NCBI GenBank assembly: GCA_050743125.1
Contig: JBOGEB010000019.1
Coordinates: 1 to 34,332 of the forward strand
Length of the DNA stretch: 34,332 nt
Reading direction: 5' to 3'
Origin: JBOGEB01 sp050743125
GTDB taxonomy: Bacteria > Actinomycetota > Nitriliruptoria > Euzebyales > Egibacteraceae
The stretch's first letter is position 1. Each line of letters starts with the position of its first letter. Below the pieces are notes generated by a model. It was not told the DNA's origin and did not search any database. It saw only the letters and a list, made by a program, of their open reading frames with translations. The position numbers and the translations under genes are program-made. Below, piece by piece: positions 14,054 through 22,076 of the stretch.

Positions 14054-15454
14054 GTGCGACGGACGGCGCTGGTGCTTGCGCTCGTGGTCAGCGCGGCGCT
14101 CCTGCCCGCCGAGGTGGCCCAGGCGGGGCAGGGCTGCGCACCGTCAGGGGGCGCGCAGGTGCCCAGGGCGCAGCCCGCGTCTGGGGAGTTCGTGTTCAGC
14201 GGGCACGGGTTCGGGCACGGCGTCGGGATGAGCCAGTACGGGGCGCAGGGTGCGGCGAGGCTCGGCTGTGACGCCCGGACAATCCTGCAGACCTACTTCC
14301 CCGGGGCGACGGTGGCGCAGGCGCCGATGCCGCCGAACGCGGTCGTCGGGCTGGCTCAGCCTGTCCGGACGACGGGCGTCGAGGCGGTCGGCGGCGCAGT
14401 GGGGTGGCAGCTGTGCGTCCCCGGGGGTGCCTGCGAGGCCGTGCCGGTCACGCAGGGCCGCGGCGCGAGGTGGACCGTGACGGTGGGTCCGGACGCGTCC
14501 TACCAGATCAGCGAGGGCGGTCGTGTGCTGTGGACCGGAGGTGACAAGGAGCGGATTCTGCGGGCGACGCTCTCGCAGGCCGACGACGACGACCGGGTCG
14601 TGCGCATCACGCCCACCGGCGTCCGCTACAAATGGGGAACGCTCCAGTTCGACTCGGTGGAGACTGCCCCCCCGACGATGGCTGTCGCGCTCGACATCCC
14701 CTCGGTCGAGCGCTACCTGCGGGGCATCAGGGAGGTTCCCGAGACCTGGCCTACCGAGGCCCTGCGAGCACAGGCGATCGCCGCACGCTCATACGCGAGC
14801 GCCCGGATCGCTCAGCCCGGGCGGCTGCTTAGTCCCTGTCGCTGCCATCTCCACGTGACCATGCGTGACCAGGTGTACCGGGGGTACGACCAGGAGCTCG
14901 CTGACGCACCCGCCGGGAACGGCTGGGTCGAGGCGGTCGACGCGACCGCCGGGCAGACGCTCCGCTACAGGGGCCGTCCGGTGCAGGCGTTCTACTCGAA
15001 CTCGCATGGTGGACACAGCGAGTCAGGGCGGTTCGTCTTCGGCGGGAACACGCCGTACCTCCAGCCCGTCGATGACAGCCGCTGGGACCTCGCCTCGGAC
15101 AGCCCCTACCGGTCGTGGAGCGTCGGCGTGGGCGCCGACCAGCTCGGCGCGGCCGCGGGCGTCGGGCGCGCCACTCGCATTGAGTTGTCCGACCCGCGCG
15201 GTGCCGCCGGTCGGGTCGGCGACCCCGCACGGGGGTTCGGCGGGGTCCGCGTGGAGGGCACGACGGGCACCGCCACGCTGTCGGGGGAGTCCCTCAAGTC
15301 CGCGCTGGGATTGCGTTCGACGTTGTTCGCCGTGCAGGCGCGTGAGCAGCCCACGACAAAGGTTCCGCCCGCATATCCGGACAGAGGTGGCGAGCCGCCT
15401 GTCCGAGCAACGGAGCCCCCGTGGCGCCCAGCGCCCGGGCCGCCTCCCGGATGA
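14054..15454 (+). CDS. Secreted SpoIID/LytB-domain protein
   Basis: A 466-residue exported protein. The GTG at 14054 has a strong AGGAAGGAG upstream and opens a clear signal peptide (VRRTALVLALVVSAALL, likely cleavage near AQA-GQ). The SpoIID/LytB core shows HGFGHGVGMSQYGAQGAARL, SVERYLRGIREVPETWP, LRAQAIAARSYASARI and YSNSHGGHSES. The C-terminus is Pro-rich. SpoIID-type enzymes cleave glycan strands stripped of stem peptides, and LytB enhances amidases. In non-sporulating actinomycetes they are assumed to act in wall remodelling. The second catalytic glutamate region around VPETWP is present. It follows the rhamnosyltransferase gene by 200 bp and has its own likely promoter region. Confidence 0.9.
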   Translation: MRRTALVLALVVSAALLPAEVAQAGQGCAPSGGAQVPRAQPASGEFVFSGHGFGHGVGMSQYGAQGAARLGCDARTILQTYFPGATVAQAPMPPNAVVGLAQPVRTTGVEAVGGAVGWQLCVPGGACEAVPVTQGRGARWTVTVGPDASYQISEGGRVLWTGGDKERILRATLSQADDDDRVVRITPTGVRYKWGTLQFDSVETAPPTMAVALDIPSVERYLRGIREVPETWPTEALRAQAIAARSYASARIAQPGRLLSPCRCHLHVTMRDQVYRGYDQELADAPAGNGWVEAVDATAGQTLRYRGRPVQAFYSNSHGGHSESGRFVFGGNTPYLQPVDDSRWDLASDSPYRSWSVGVGADQLGAAAGVGRATRIELSDPRGAAGRVGDPARGFGGVRVEGTTGTATLSGESLKSALGLRSTLFAVQAREQPTTKVPPAYPDRGGEPPVRATEPPWRPAPGPPPG

Positions 15455-15623
15455 GCTCGTGACGGAACGAGCGTTCACCTCTGGCCTCGCTCAGCAGCCG
15501 GCCTGCAAGAGCGTGGGTCGAAACAGACTGCTCGCCCGAGGGTCCCTCGGGATCGGGAGTGCTCGCTCATCGGCACAGCACAGCGGCTTGCAATGCGGAC
15601 CTGAGCGTGCATGGATGGCGGCC

Positions 15624-16106
15624 ATGAGCGTCGAAGAGGGGGCCGGCGACCAGGCTTGGTCGCCGCCAGAGGGTTCTTGGGCATCGTCGAAGGTGAGCCG
15701 GATGACGATGCTCGCCAATCGCGGTCGTGACACCGGACCTGAGATGGCGGTTCGGAGGGCGGCGCACCGGAGGGGGCTGCGTTATCGGGTCTCCGCAAAG
15801 CCTTTGCCCGAGCTGCGGCGCACGGCCGACTTGGTGTTCCCGCGTGAGCGGGTGGCGATCTACGTTGACGGCTGCTGGTGGCATGGCTGCCCCGATCACT
15901 CCACTAAGGCGAAGAGGAACGGGGACTATTGGGACCGCAAGCTTGCCGCGAACAAAGCGCGGGACGCGGACACCGATCAGCGGCTGGCCCAGGCCGGCTG
16001 GATTTCCGTCCGCATCTGGGAGCATGAGGATCCGCAGGACGCGGCGCGCAGGATCGAGACCGCCGTGAAGGAGCGTCGAGCGCAAGGCGATCATCCACAG
16101 GCATAG
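15624..16106 (+). CDS. vsr: Very-short-patch repair endonuclease Vsr
   Basis: A 160-residue Vsr-family nickase that cuts 5' of the T in T:G mismatches arising from deamination of 5-methylcytosine. Motifs seen: RDTGPEMAVRRAAHRRGLRY, the catalytic Asp69 in RTADLVFPRERVAIYVDGC, the zinc-site WHGCPDHS and NGDYWDRKLAANKARD. The final GWISVRIWEHED is also present. The start is uncertain between ATG 15615 and 15624, neither with a strong Shine-Dalgarno sequence. It lies just upstream of the cytosine methyltransferase, the usual partner. Base composition is already less GC-rich than the flanking wall genes, which suggests transfer together with the methyltransferase. Confidence 0.9.
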   Translation: MSVEEGAGDQAWSPPEGSWASSKVSRMTMLANRGRDTGPEMAVRRAAHRRGLRYRVSAKPLPELRRTADLVFPRERVAIYVDGCWWHGCPDHSTKAKRNGDYWDRKLAANKARDADTDQRLAQAGWISVRIWEHEDPQDAARRIETAVKERRAQGDHPQA

Positions 16107-16169
16107 CGGACAACCTTCGAAATCCCGACTCCAGCGGCTAAACTCCTCGTGATCGCAGGGGAGGGGTTT

Positions 16170-17333
16170 ATGGGCCGTCCAGACGCTCACCATGAGCCGT
16201 GGGATCTGACGCCAGAACAGCGATCCAACTACCGAAAGATCTCACAAGAATCTCGAGCGGCCAAGCTCAAGGCGCTTCGCGGTGAAGGTCCCACGCCAAT
16301 ACATCCAGTGAACCAGCCGGCTCTGGAGCCATGCCAACTGATGCCGCAGGCAGATCAGCACGGCCTTCGCTCGCTCTCCCTGTTCAGTGGAGGGGGGGGC
16401 CTGGACTTGGGATTCGACCGGGCAGGCTATATGCACGTCGCCTCCTACGAGCTGCTGAGTGACGCCGCAATGACCCTGGCGAAAGCCAACCCTGATTGGG
16501 AGGTGTTTGGCGGGGCGCAGGGGGATGTGAACAAGGTCGACTGGAGGCGCTATCACGGACTCGTGGAGGTCGTGCACGGCGGACCGCCATGCCAGCCGTT
16601 CTCCATGGCTGGCAGGCAACGCGGTGCACACGACCGCAGAGACGGCTTCCCCGTGTTCGTGGAGGCAGTGCTGGCGGTCAAACCGCTTGCCTTCGTAGCT
16701 GAAAATGTTCCTGCTTTGAGCTCGCGTAAGTTTGAAGGCTACGTTTCGTCATCGATTCTGAGGCCACTCCAGCGGTCGTACGCAATACTCACATTTATGC
16801 TCAATGCCGAGATGTTCGCAGTGCCGCAGGTCCGTCGGCGAATATTCTTCGTTGGGTTCCGCAGTCTTCAGGCAGCTTCTGTCTTCACCCTGCCCGAGCC
16901 TACGCACGGACCGTTCGGCGGTGGTCTCGACGGTGCGCCGGTATGCATGGGCGCGCGAGCTGCACTGGGTTTGGCGGACATTGGTTTTGACGGATTGGTG
17001 CCCACGATCCGCAGCAGCTTGACCGGACCTCGACATACGACGTCAGTCTTGTCGAGCGTCTCGGCGCAGCGAGCTTGGGAGAGGCTGCAGATCTGGCCGA
17101 ACGGAGTGGCGCCGACGCGCCAGCAGGCACGAATGTTTGTCCCAAAAAATGAGCACTTCAGGCTCTCCGTGCCAGACTGCGCCATCTTGCAAGGGTTTCC
17201 CGAATCATGGCCTTTTCAGGGAGCAACCTATATGGCGCTGGGGCAGATCGGTAATGCGGTTCCTCCTCCCATGGCCTACGCGGTTGCGTGCTCCGTCGCA
17301 CAAGCACTTGCTGGAGGACAGCGGCGTTCATAG
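16170..17333 (+). CDS. DNA (cytosine-5) methyltransferase
   Basis: A 387-residue type II C5-methyltransferase that methylates a specific cytosine using SAM. Motif I is SLFSGGGGLDLGFDRAG, motif IV is GGPPCQPFSMAGRQRG with the nucleophile Cys141, and motif VI is AENVPAL. Motif VIII is QVRRRIFFVGF. Motif IX includes RLSVPDCAILQGFP, and motif X is QIGNAVPPPMAYAVA. A variable target-recognition region lies between VIII and IX. I choose the ATG at 16170, which has GGGGAGGGG just upstream, rather than GTG 16149. Codon use is less GC-biased than the surroundings (for example around 16700-16860), a sign of horizontal transfer. Its last 58 bp overlap the convergent putative endonuclease gene. The recognition site is not deducible. 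Confidence 0.95.
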   Translation: MGRPDAHHEPWDLTPEQRSNYRKISQESRAAKLKALRGEGPTPIHPVNQPALEPCQLMPQADQHGLRSLSLFSGGGGLDLGFDRAGYMHVASYELLSDAAMTLAKANPDWEVFGGAQGDVNKVDWRRYHGLVEVVHGGPPCQPFSMAGRQRGAHDRRDGFPVFVEAVLAVKPLAFVAENVPALSSRKFEGYVSSSILRPLQRSYAILTFMLNAEMFAVPQVRRRIFFVGFRSLQAASVFTLPEPTHGPFGGGLDGAPVCMGARAALGLADIGFDGLVPTIRSSLTGPRHTTSVLSSVSAQRAWERLQIWPNGVAPTRQQARMFVPKNEHFRLSVPDCAILQGFPESWPFQGATYMALGQIGNAVPPPMAYAVACSVAQALAGGQRRS

Positions 17334-17752
17334 GCCAAGCGCCTGCGCACGAGTTGCCGCAGACGACTGGCATGGTCGTTCGTGATTCGCTCCCATCCTT
17401 CAAAGTAGGAACCTGGTAGGTGAGGATTGTTCAACGTCGACCCGCGCTTGAGGAGATAACGACAGCGCTCGCGGATGATCTCCAGCATCCTCTCTCTGGA
17501 ATAGCCTTCTGGAAGATCCATGAGGTCCCGATAGCGTGCGGCGCTGTACTGGTTCTTCTGAACCAGGCGGGCGTCGAAGAGCGTGTAGCTGCCGGTTGTC
17601 GACTTCAGCTCGAATGGGACCAACAGGTCACCCAGTTCCAAGGTGGCGTCGATCTCGCCACGCTTCCGCTCGGGTGGAACCGTGAGGTTGAACAGTCGGA
17701 GCAGCTCAAGCTCACGAGCGTCGTCTTGAACTGTCAACCAGATCCTCCACAT
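17276..17752 (-). CDS. Putative type II restriction endonuclease, PD-(D/E)xK type
   Basis: A 158-residue protein I cannot match to a named enzyme. It contains a PD-(D/E)xK-like active site: Asp35 in KRGEIDATLELGDLLVPFEL, then Glu48-x-Lys50 in FELKSTTG. Many basic and aromatic residues follow (QKNQYSAARYRDLMDLPEGY, RCRYLLKRGSTLN). Position is the main argument: it is tail-to-tail with, and overlapping, a C5-methyltransferase that has a vsr gene on its other side. It would be the nuclease of that system. It is short for a type II enzyme. An in-frame stop lies about 27 bases before the ATG, and no Shine-Dalgarno sequence is visible. It may be leaderless or truncated at the N-terminus. Confidence 0.62.
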   Translation of the reverse strand: MWRIWLTVQDDARELELLRLFNLTVPPERKRGEIDATLELGDLLVPFELKSTTGSYTLFDARLVQKNQYSAARYRDLMDLPEGYSRERMLEIIRERCRYLLKRGSTLNNPHLPGSYFEGWERITNDHASRLRQLVRRRLAYERRCPPASACATEHATA

Positions 17753-17753
17753 G

Positions 17754-17781
17754 CGTGATGCCTGCCACGAAAGGCATCACG
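17754..17781. repeat. Inverted repeat abutting the endonuclease start
   Basis: CGTGATGCC (17754-17762) and GGCATCACG (17773-17781) are perfect 9-bp arms round a 10-base loop, directly upstream of the minus-strand ATG at 17752. It could be an operator controlling the endonuclease, or a hairpin hiding its start. Confidence 0.6.
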
Positions 17782-17892
17782 GTACCAATGACGTATGGGC
17801 TTCCCCTTCCTCCGAGACAGGTCTGGGGAGGATCATCGGCGCCATGGCGACCTCCGCACCGGACGGGACGTCCCGCGCTCGGCTCGAGGGCG

Positions 17893-18948
17893 CTACGCGT
17901 TCGCAGTGGCTGGCTCGGACAGTTGGCGGTCGTTGCCTTTGAAGGTGATGAAGCCGAGGGGCAGCGCCTGGACGATGCTCGCGGCCACCACGGCGCGGGT
18001 GAGCGCCAGGGGGAACACGGTGGCGGAGTGGGACGCGCCGAGGACCGGGAAGTAGAGCAGCCCCTGGCCGACGAGCAGCGCGCCGGAGCCGACCCCGAGC
18101 GCGGCGAAGGCGCCGCCACCGGCCTGCCACGCCCGGACGGCGCCGAACAGCGCGATGCCGATGAACAGCGTGGTCTGGACGGCGGCAAGCGCTCTGCCTG
18201 TCCACGGAATCGGCGTCGCCGCCAGGTCGTCGACCAGGTGGGTGAGGTTCGCGACCGCGATCACCCCGAGCGTGGCCGCCGCGGGGCGGATCAGCCCTGT
18301 CCAAGTCCCCGATTGCGGCTTGCTCCGCAGGCCGAGCAACGCCGGGACCGCGACGAGCGGCAGCGCGACGAGCAGCCACGGCCAGGGCGACGGGCCGGGC
18401 ACCCACAGCAGCTCGCCGCCCAGCTGATGCTGCTGCCCGCCGTAGGTGAACGGCACCTGCCATCCGAAGATGCGGGTCAGCTGGCCTTTGTCGCGAACCT
18501 GGGGCGGCAGGCCGAGGCTCATGTAGTGGATGCGGTGGTCGTGCCAGGCGTACCGGGGCGTGGTGGACACCTTCACCCAGTCGGGCTTCGCGTCCGGCCC
18601 GACGCCCGCGGGCGGCGTGACCCGCGAGTACCGGTCCTGGTTCAGGTAGTACGCCTGAGCGTTGTGGTTGACGAAGACCCCCTCGGGACCGATCCGTAGG
18701 AACTGCTCGCCAGGGGTGTAGCCGGGGACGGCGAGCTCCGTCCCGCTGGTGTTCTCGACGCCGAGGAACTCGTCACCGTTGTAGACCTTCCACCGCACGC
18801 TGGGCAGGTCGGGCATGGAGGTGATCCGGCTGGTGTAGTTCGACGTGTCGCTGGCCCGGCCGTGGGCGAGCGCCGGTGTGGCGCCGACGGCGAGCAGCGC
18901 GACCGGCACGAGCGCCGCCACGAGCAGACGAGCGACCAGGCGGCTCAC
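17893..18948 (-). CDS. Exported multi-pass membrane protein of the copper operon
   Basis: A 351-residue protein of no family I can name. The GTG start at 18948 has AGAGGA upstream and opens a signal peptide ending in TPALA, with His29 next (HGRASDTSNYTSR). If cleaved there, the mature protein begins with histidine, like the CopC and YcnI proteins of the same operon. Residues about 30-190 form an extracytoplasmic domain with a striking WHDHRIHY cluster (135-142), able to bind a metal. The rest has about six hydrophobic helices (for example WLLVALPLVAVPALLGL, TLFIGIALFGAVRAW). It is the last gene of the minus-strand cluster. A role in copper handling is inferred from the neighbours and the histidines only. 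Confidence 0.75.
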   Translation of the reverse strand: MSRLVARLLVAALVPVALLAVGATPALAHGRASDTSNYTSRITSMPDLPSVRWKVYNGDEFLGVENTSGTELAVPGYTPGEQFLRIGPEGVFVNHNAQAYYLNQDRYSRVTPPAGVGPDAKPDWVKVSTTPRYAWHDHRIHYMSLGLPPQVRDKGQLTRIFGWQVPFTYGGQQHQLGGELLWVPGPSPWPWLLVALPLVAVPALLGLRSKPQSGTWTGLIRPAAATLGVIAVANLTHLVDDLAATPIPWTGRALAAVQTTLFIGIALFGAVRAWQAGGGAFAALGVGSGALLVGQGLLYFPVLGASHSATVFPLALTRAVVAASIVQALPLGFITFKGNDRQLSEPATANA

Positions 18949-18969
18949 GGCGGATCCTCTCGGTAGGCG

Positions 18970-19100
18970 TGTGTCGAAACCGGGCCAGAGTGGGTGCCCT
19001 GGGCGGGTTCCGCTGGTCGTCGGTGGGTTTGGAGCGGTGGGACGCCCCGGCGAGCCTTCGTCGGCGACTCCGGGACACCGTCCTGGGGAGTTTCGACACA
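18970..19100. repeat. 131-bp element bounded by 11-bp inverted repeats
   Basis: TGTGTCGAAAC at 18970-18980 is repeated in inverted form (GTTTCGACACA) at 19090-19100, filling the spacer between the YcnI gene and the last operon gene. The interior has no reading frame. No target duplication is clear. The end sequence resembles the terminal repeat of the MITE-like element at 3500-3734 (CGTGTTTGAAAA). Confidence 0.55.
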
Positions 19101-19105
19101 TGTTT

Positions 19106-19723
19106 TTAGGCGCGGGCGAAGGCGGCGCCACTTATCCCCAGGCCGAGCAGCCCCACGATAAGGGCCGCGATCGCCACGGGCAGCGCGCTGCGGCCGGACG
19201 CGGCAGGCGCGGCGGACGTGGCAGGCGCGGCCTCGGAACCGTCGTGCCCGGCGCCGCCGTGCTCGGCCTCTGGCGTCCCGGCGATCTTCACGACGGGCGC
19301 TGGCTCCTCGGCGTCGGGCTGGCCGATCCAGTTCGCGACCTTGCCGTCGTCGTAGGTTTGGACGGCGGGGAAGGTGATGTCGGCCGCGGTCCTCGGGTTC
19401 TGGGCTGAGAAGCTGAACTCGTCGAACTGTCCTGGGCCGATCCTCCCGCCGGAGATCGCGAGCACCCCGCCCTCCAGCTGCACTGTCCATCCAGGCTTTG
19501 GCTGGACGCTGACCTCCTCGAAGCCGGCGGGCATCCTCACCTCGACCTTGGTCGTCGAGGCCGAGGCGGACTCGTTGGGCACCCGCACCGTGTACTTCGC
19601 GAAGCCGCCCGGGCTGGTGTCGTCGGCGCGTACGGTGACGTGCGCCAGGGCGGCGCTTGCCGACAGCAGCATCAGGGTCGCAGCGAGCGCGGCGACGCAG
19701 GCGGTCCGGCGGGCGATGCTCAT
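19106..19723 (-). CDS. YcnI-like copper-binding protein (DUF1775)
   Basis: A 205-residue exported, C-terminally anchored protein. The signal peptide ends ASAALA, so the mature chain starts with His28 (HVTVRADDTSPGGFAKYTVR). That is the N-terminal histidine known to bind Cu(II) in the YcnI family. Further family features are VRVPNESASASTTKVEVRMP, KPGWTVQLEGG and FDEFSFSAQNP. A low-complexity linker with a His/Gly stretch (EAEHGGAGHDGSE) leads to a C-terminal helix (VAIAALIVGLLGLGI). The start has AAGGAG seven bases upstream. It follows the CopC-CopD gene by 29 bp. Likely role: metallochaperone delivering copper outside the membrane. Confidence 0.88.
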   Translation of the reverse strand: MSIARRTACVAALAATLMLLSASAALAHVTVRADDTSPGGFAKYTVRVPNESASASTTKVEVRMPAGFEEVSVQPKPGWTVQLEGGVLAISGGRIGPGQFDEFSFSAQNPRTAADITFPAVQTYDDGKVANWIGQPDAEEPAPVVKIAGTPEAEHGGAGHDGSEAAPATSAAPAASGRSALPVAIAALIVGLLGLGISGAAFARA

Positions 19724-19752
19724 GCGTGGCTCCTTGCTCTAACTGGTTGGCG

Positions 19753-21459
19753 CTACGGATTGACCGGCACAGTGAGCGCGGTGGTGAGCTGGGAGAACCT
19801 CGAGACGGTCAGCTGGAACTGGAGACGCCACTGGCCGGGGATGGACAGCTCGTCGCCGGCCATCTGCCAGTGGCCGGGTCCCGCTACCGTCGCGGTGCGG
19901 GTGATCGGGCCGATGTCCCGGCTGGGCAGGCTGAAGCCCACCTGGAGCCCGGACCCGGCAGTCGGGTCGGTCGGCTGGCCGGCGGGATCGAACAGGTAGA
20001 TGTGCAGCTCGTTGGCGCCTGCGCGGTTTGGGTCCACGGTCACGTTGAGTTGGTACGTGCCCATCGGCGTCGTCGCCGTGAACGGGCCGGTGACCCCGGC
20101 GGCCGTGCGCGCGGGCACGAGGTTGACGAGCACCGCGGTCACGGCGAGCACGGCGACGACGCCTGCCGCCTCCGCCCGGACCGTGCGTCGCAGCGTGCCC
20201 CACGCCGCCTCTCGGACAGGGGGCGCCGCGATCGCCGGGACGAGCCGGCGGTGGTTGTAGGCGCCCAGCGCGATGATCATCCCGACCAGGGCCACCTTCG
20301 CGATCAGCGCCCAGCCGTAGGCGGTCGAGGTCAGCGCGCGCGCTGCCCGGACTTGTGACCAGGCCAGCCCCAGCCCCGCGACGACCACGGCCACGACCGC
20401 GATGGTGGCCATCCGCGAGAAGCTGGCGACGAGCTCGCCGGCGCCGATCGCGTCGCCGTCCGCCTTGCGCCGGCGCAGCGTGACGAGCAGGAGCACCAGG
20501 CCGCCGAACCAGACGGCCCCGGCCGCCGCGTGCGCGAGGTTCGCGATGCTGACCAGCACGCGCGGTGAGGTCGCGACGGTGTGCCCGGTCAGGACGAACG
20601 AGCCGATCGTAGAGACCGCGCCGACTCCGGCTGCGGCCACCCCCGCCCGCGCCGACAACCGGGCAACGCCGAGCATCACCGCGACCAGGCCGGACAGCCG
20701 GACCAGCGCGGACGCGCCGAAGCCGCTGCGCAAGACGTCGACGAGGACGCGGCCGTTGCCGAGCCCGGCCGCTCCCAGGCCCGAGGTGAGCACGGCCTGC
20801 CAGGCGAGCGATGCCACCGTGGCGACCGCGGCGACCAACGCGGCGACCGTCACGATCCGCGCGAGCACCCCCCGCTCGGCCGCGCGCCGGTCGTGGGCTG
20901 TGGGGGGACTCCCCCCGACCCCCTGGACGAACACCAGGAACGCGACCCCGCCGGCGGCGAGCAGCGCGCCGGCGTAGAGCACCCACCGGGTGACGGCCGC
21001 GGCGACCTGCCAGCCCGCGTCGCGCTCTACCGGCACGACCCGCGCGATCAGCCCGGTCCGATCGGGGGATGCGCCGTCGCCGACGGAGAAGATGAACGCC
21101 CCGCGGACCGGGTGTCCGTCCAGCGAGGTCGCCCGCCAGGCGACCACGTAGGTGCCAGTGCCCAGCCGCCCGCGCAGGTGGACCCGCAACGTCGAGGAGT
21201 CCCCCGCCGGGCCGGAGTCGCCGGCGTCGACTCGCTGGCCGTTCGCGTTGAGCACGCGGATGGCGGCCGGCGGCGGGCTGACACCCTCGCTGAACCGCAA
21301 CACGACCTGGTCGGGTGAGGCCTGGACCGTCTCCCCGTCGGCCGGGGTGGTCGTCTCGAGCTGCGCGTGCGCCCACGCGCTGGGGGCCGCGAGCGCGAGC
21401 AGCGCGAAGAGAAACGCCGCCGCCACGGACACCCGGGCGGCGAGCCGGCGGGGCCTCAC
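19753..21459 (-). CDS. CopC-CopD fusion copper protein with C-terminal extracellular domain
   Basis: A 568-residue fusion like YcnJ. The signal peptide ends SAWA and is followed by His31 (HAQLETTTPADGETV), the N-terminal copper ligand of CopC. The CopC domain (31-128) also has the conserved LDGHPVRGAF (Asp114, His116). Residues about 145-455 are the multi-helix CopD domain (FVLTGHTVATSP, NLAHAAAGAVWFGGLVLLLV). The last 100 residues form a beta-rich domain similar to YtkA/FixH-type modules (LHIYLFDPAGQPTD, GHWQMAGDELSIPGQW). Its role is binding and import of copper. The GTG start overlaps the anti-sigma gene by 4 bp. A loop in the CopD part (GVGGSPPTAHD) is encoded by a dispersed G-rich palindromic repeat. 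Confidence 0.9.
   Translation of the reverse strand: MRPRRLAARVSVAAAFLFALLALAAPSAWAHAQLETTTPADGETVQASPDQVVLRFSEGVSPPPAAIRVLNANGQRVDAGDSGPAGDSSTLRVHLRGRLGTGTYVVAWRATSLDGHPVRGAFIFSVGDGASPDRTGLIARVVPVERDAGWQVAAAVTRWVLYAGALLAAGGVAFLVFVQGVGGSPPTAHDRRAAERGVLARIVTVAALVAAVATVASLAWQAVLTSGLGAAGLGNGRVLVDVLRSGFGASALVRLSGLVAVMLGVARLSARAGVAAAGVGAVSTIGSFVLTGHTVATSPRVLVSIANLAHAAAGAVWFGGLVLLLVTLRRRKADGDAIGAGELVASFSRMATIAVVAVVVAGLGLAWSQVRAARALTSTAYGWALIAKVALVGMIIALGAYNHRRLVPAIAAPPVREAAWGTLRRTVRAEAAGVVAVLAVTAVLVNLVPARTAAGVTGPFTATTPMGTYQLNVTVDPNRAGANELHIYLFDPAGQPTDPTAGSGLQVGFSLPSRDIGPITRTATVAGPGHWQMAGDELSIPGQWRLQFQLTVSRFSQLTTALTVPVNP
20902..20926. repeat. Copy of dispersed G-rich palindromic repeat inside the copCD gene
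   Basis: GGGGGGACTCCCCCC (20902-20916) is a perfect palindrome round ACT and is followed by GACCCCCTGG. It is nearly identical to the unit repeated three times at 6678-6755, on the opposite strand, in an unrelated gene. It adds a GVGGSPP stretch to a loop of the CopD domain. Confidence 0.65.
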
Positions 21460-22076
21460 GCTGGCGCCCGCCGTGTGGTGGCAACGCGGCGGTGCCCGTC
21501 CAACAGCAGCAGCAGGAGCCCCAGCAGGCCGATCAGCATCGGGACGTGCGACACCTCTTGGAGGAGGTCTCGATGGTCGGCTGCCACGTACGCCACCGAC
21601 GGCAGCACCGTGAGCAGCGCCGCGGTCGCCGTCACCGGCAGCAGGCCACGACCGTAGTCCGGACGGAAGGCGGTCAGCAGGAAGCCGAGCGCGAGCGCCG
21701 TCTCGAACGAGTACAGGTCATGGCCGAGGTGCAGTCCAGGATCCACCGCGACGCCCTGGGAGGCCACCAGGCCGAACGCCGCCAGGACGAGCCCCGCGAC
21801 GCCCGCCACCCCGAGGGCACAGCGGGCGTAGCCGGCGAGCGACCGCGGTCGCTGCTCGGTCTGGAACGCCCTGACGGCCGCGGCGGCGACGTCGGGGCTG
21901 CCGGCGCAGTGGACCCGCACGCGGCGGGTCAACGCATCCGCGGTCGCGTCCCATCGCTGGCATTCGACGCAGGACTCCACGTGGGCGTGAAGCTCGGGGT
22001 GCTCGCCGGCCTCGCCGTCACGGAGCGCCGAGAGCCACCGGCGCGCCGTCGGGCAGCGCACGTCAAGGGGGTCCAT
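21456..22076 (-). CDS. Zinc-finger anti-sigma-like membrane protein
   Basis: A 206-residue protein with an excellent Shine-Dalgarno sequence (AGGAGG) seven bases before the ATG at 22076. The N-terminal cytoplasmic part has a His-x3-Cys-x2-Cys motif (His32, Cys36, Cys39 in HAHVESCVECQRW), the mark of ZAS-type anti-sigma factors. Residues about 80-200 carry four to five hydrophobic helices (CALGVAGVAGLVLAAFGLVA, FETALALGFLLTAF, MLIGLLGLLLLLL). The start overlaps the ECF sigma gene by 14 bp and the stop overlaps copCD by 4 bp, so all three are translationally coupled. It presumably holds the sigma factor until a signal, perhaps copper, is sensed. Confidence 0.82.
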   Translation of the reverse strand: MDPLDVRCPTARRWLSALRDGEAGEHPELHAHVESCVECQRWDATADALTRRVRVHCAGSPDVAAAAVRAFQTEQRPRSLAGYARCALGVAGVAGLVLAAFGLVASQGVAVDPGLHLGHDLYSFETALALGFLLTAFRPDYGRGLLPVTATAALLTVLPSVAYVAADHRDLLQEVSHVPMLIGLLGLLLLLLDGHRRVATTRRAPA

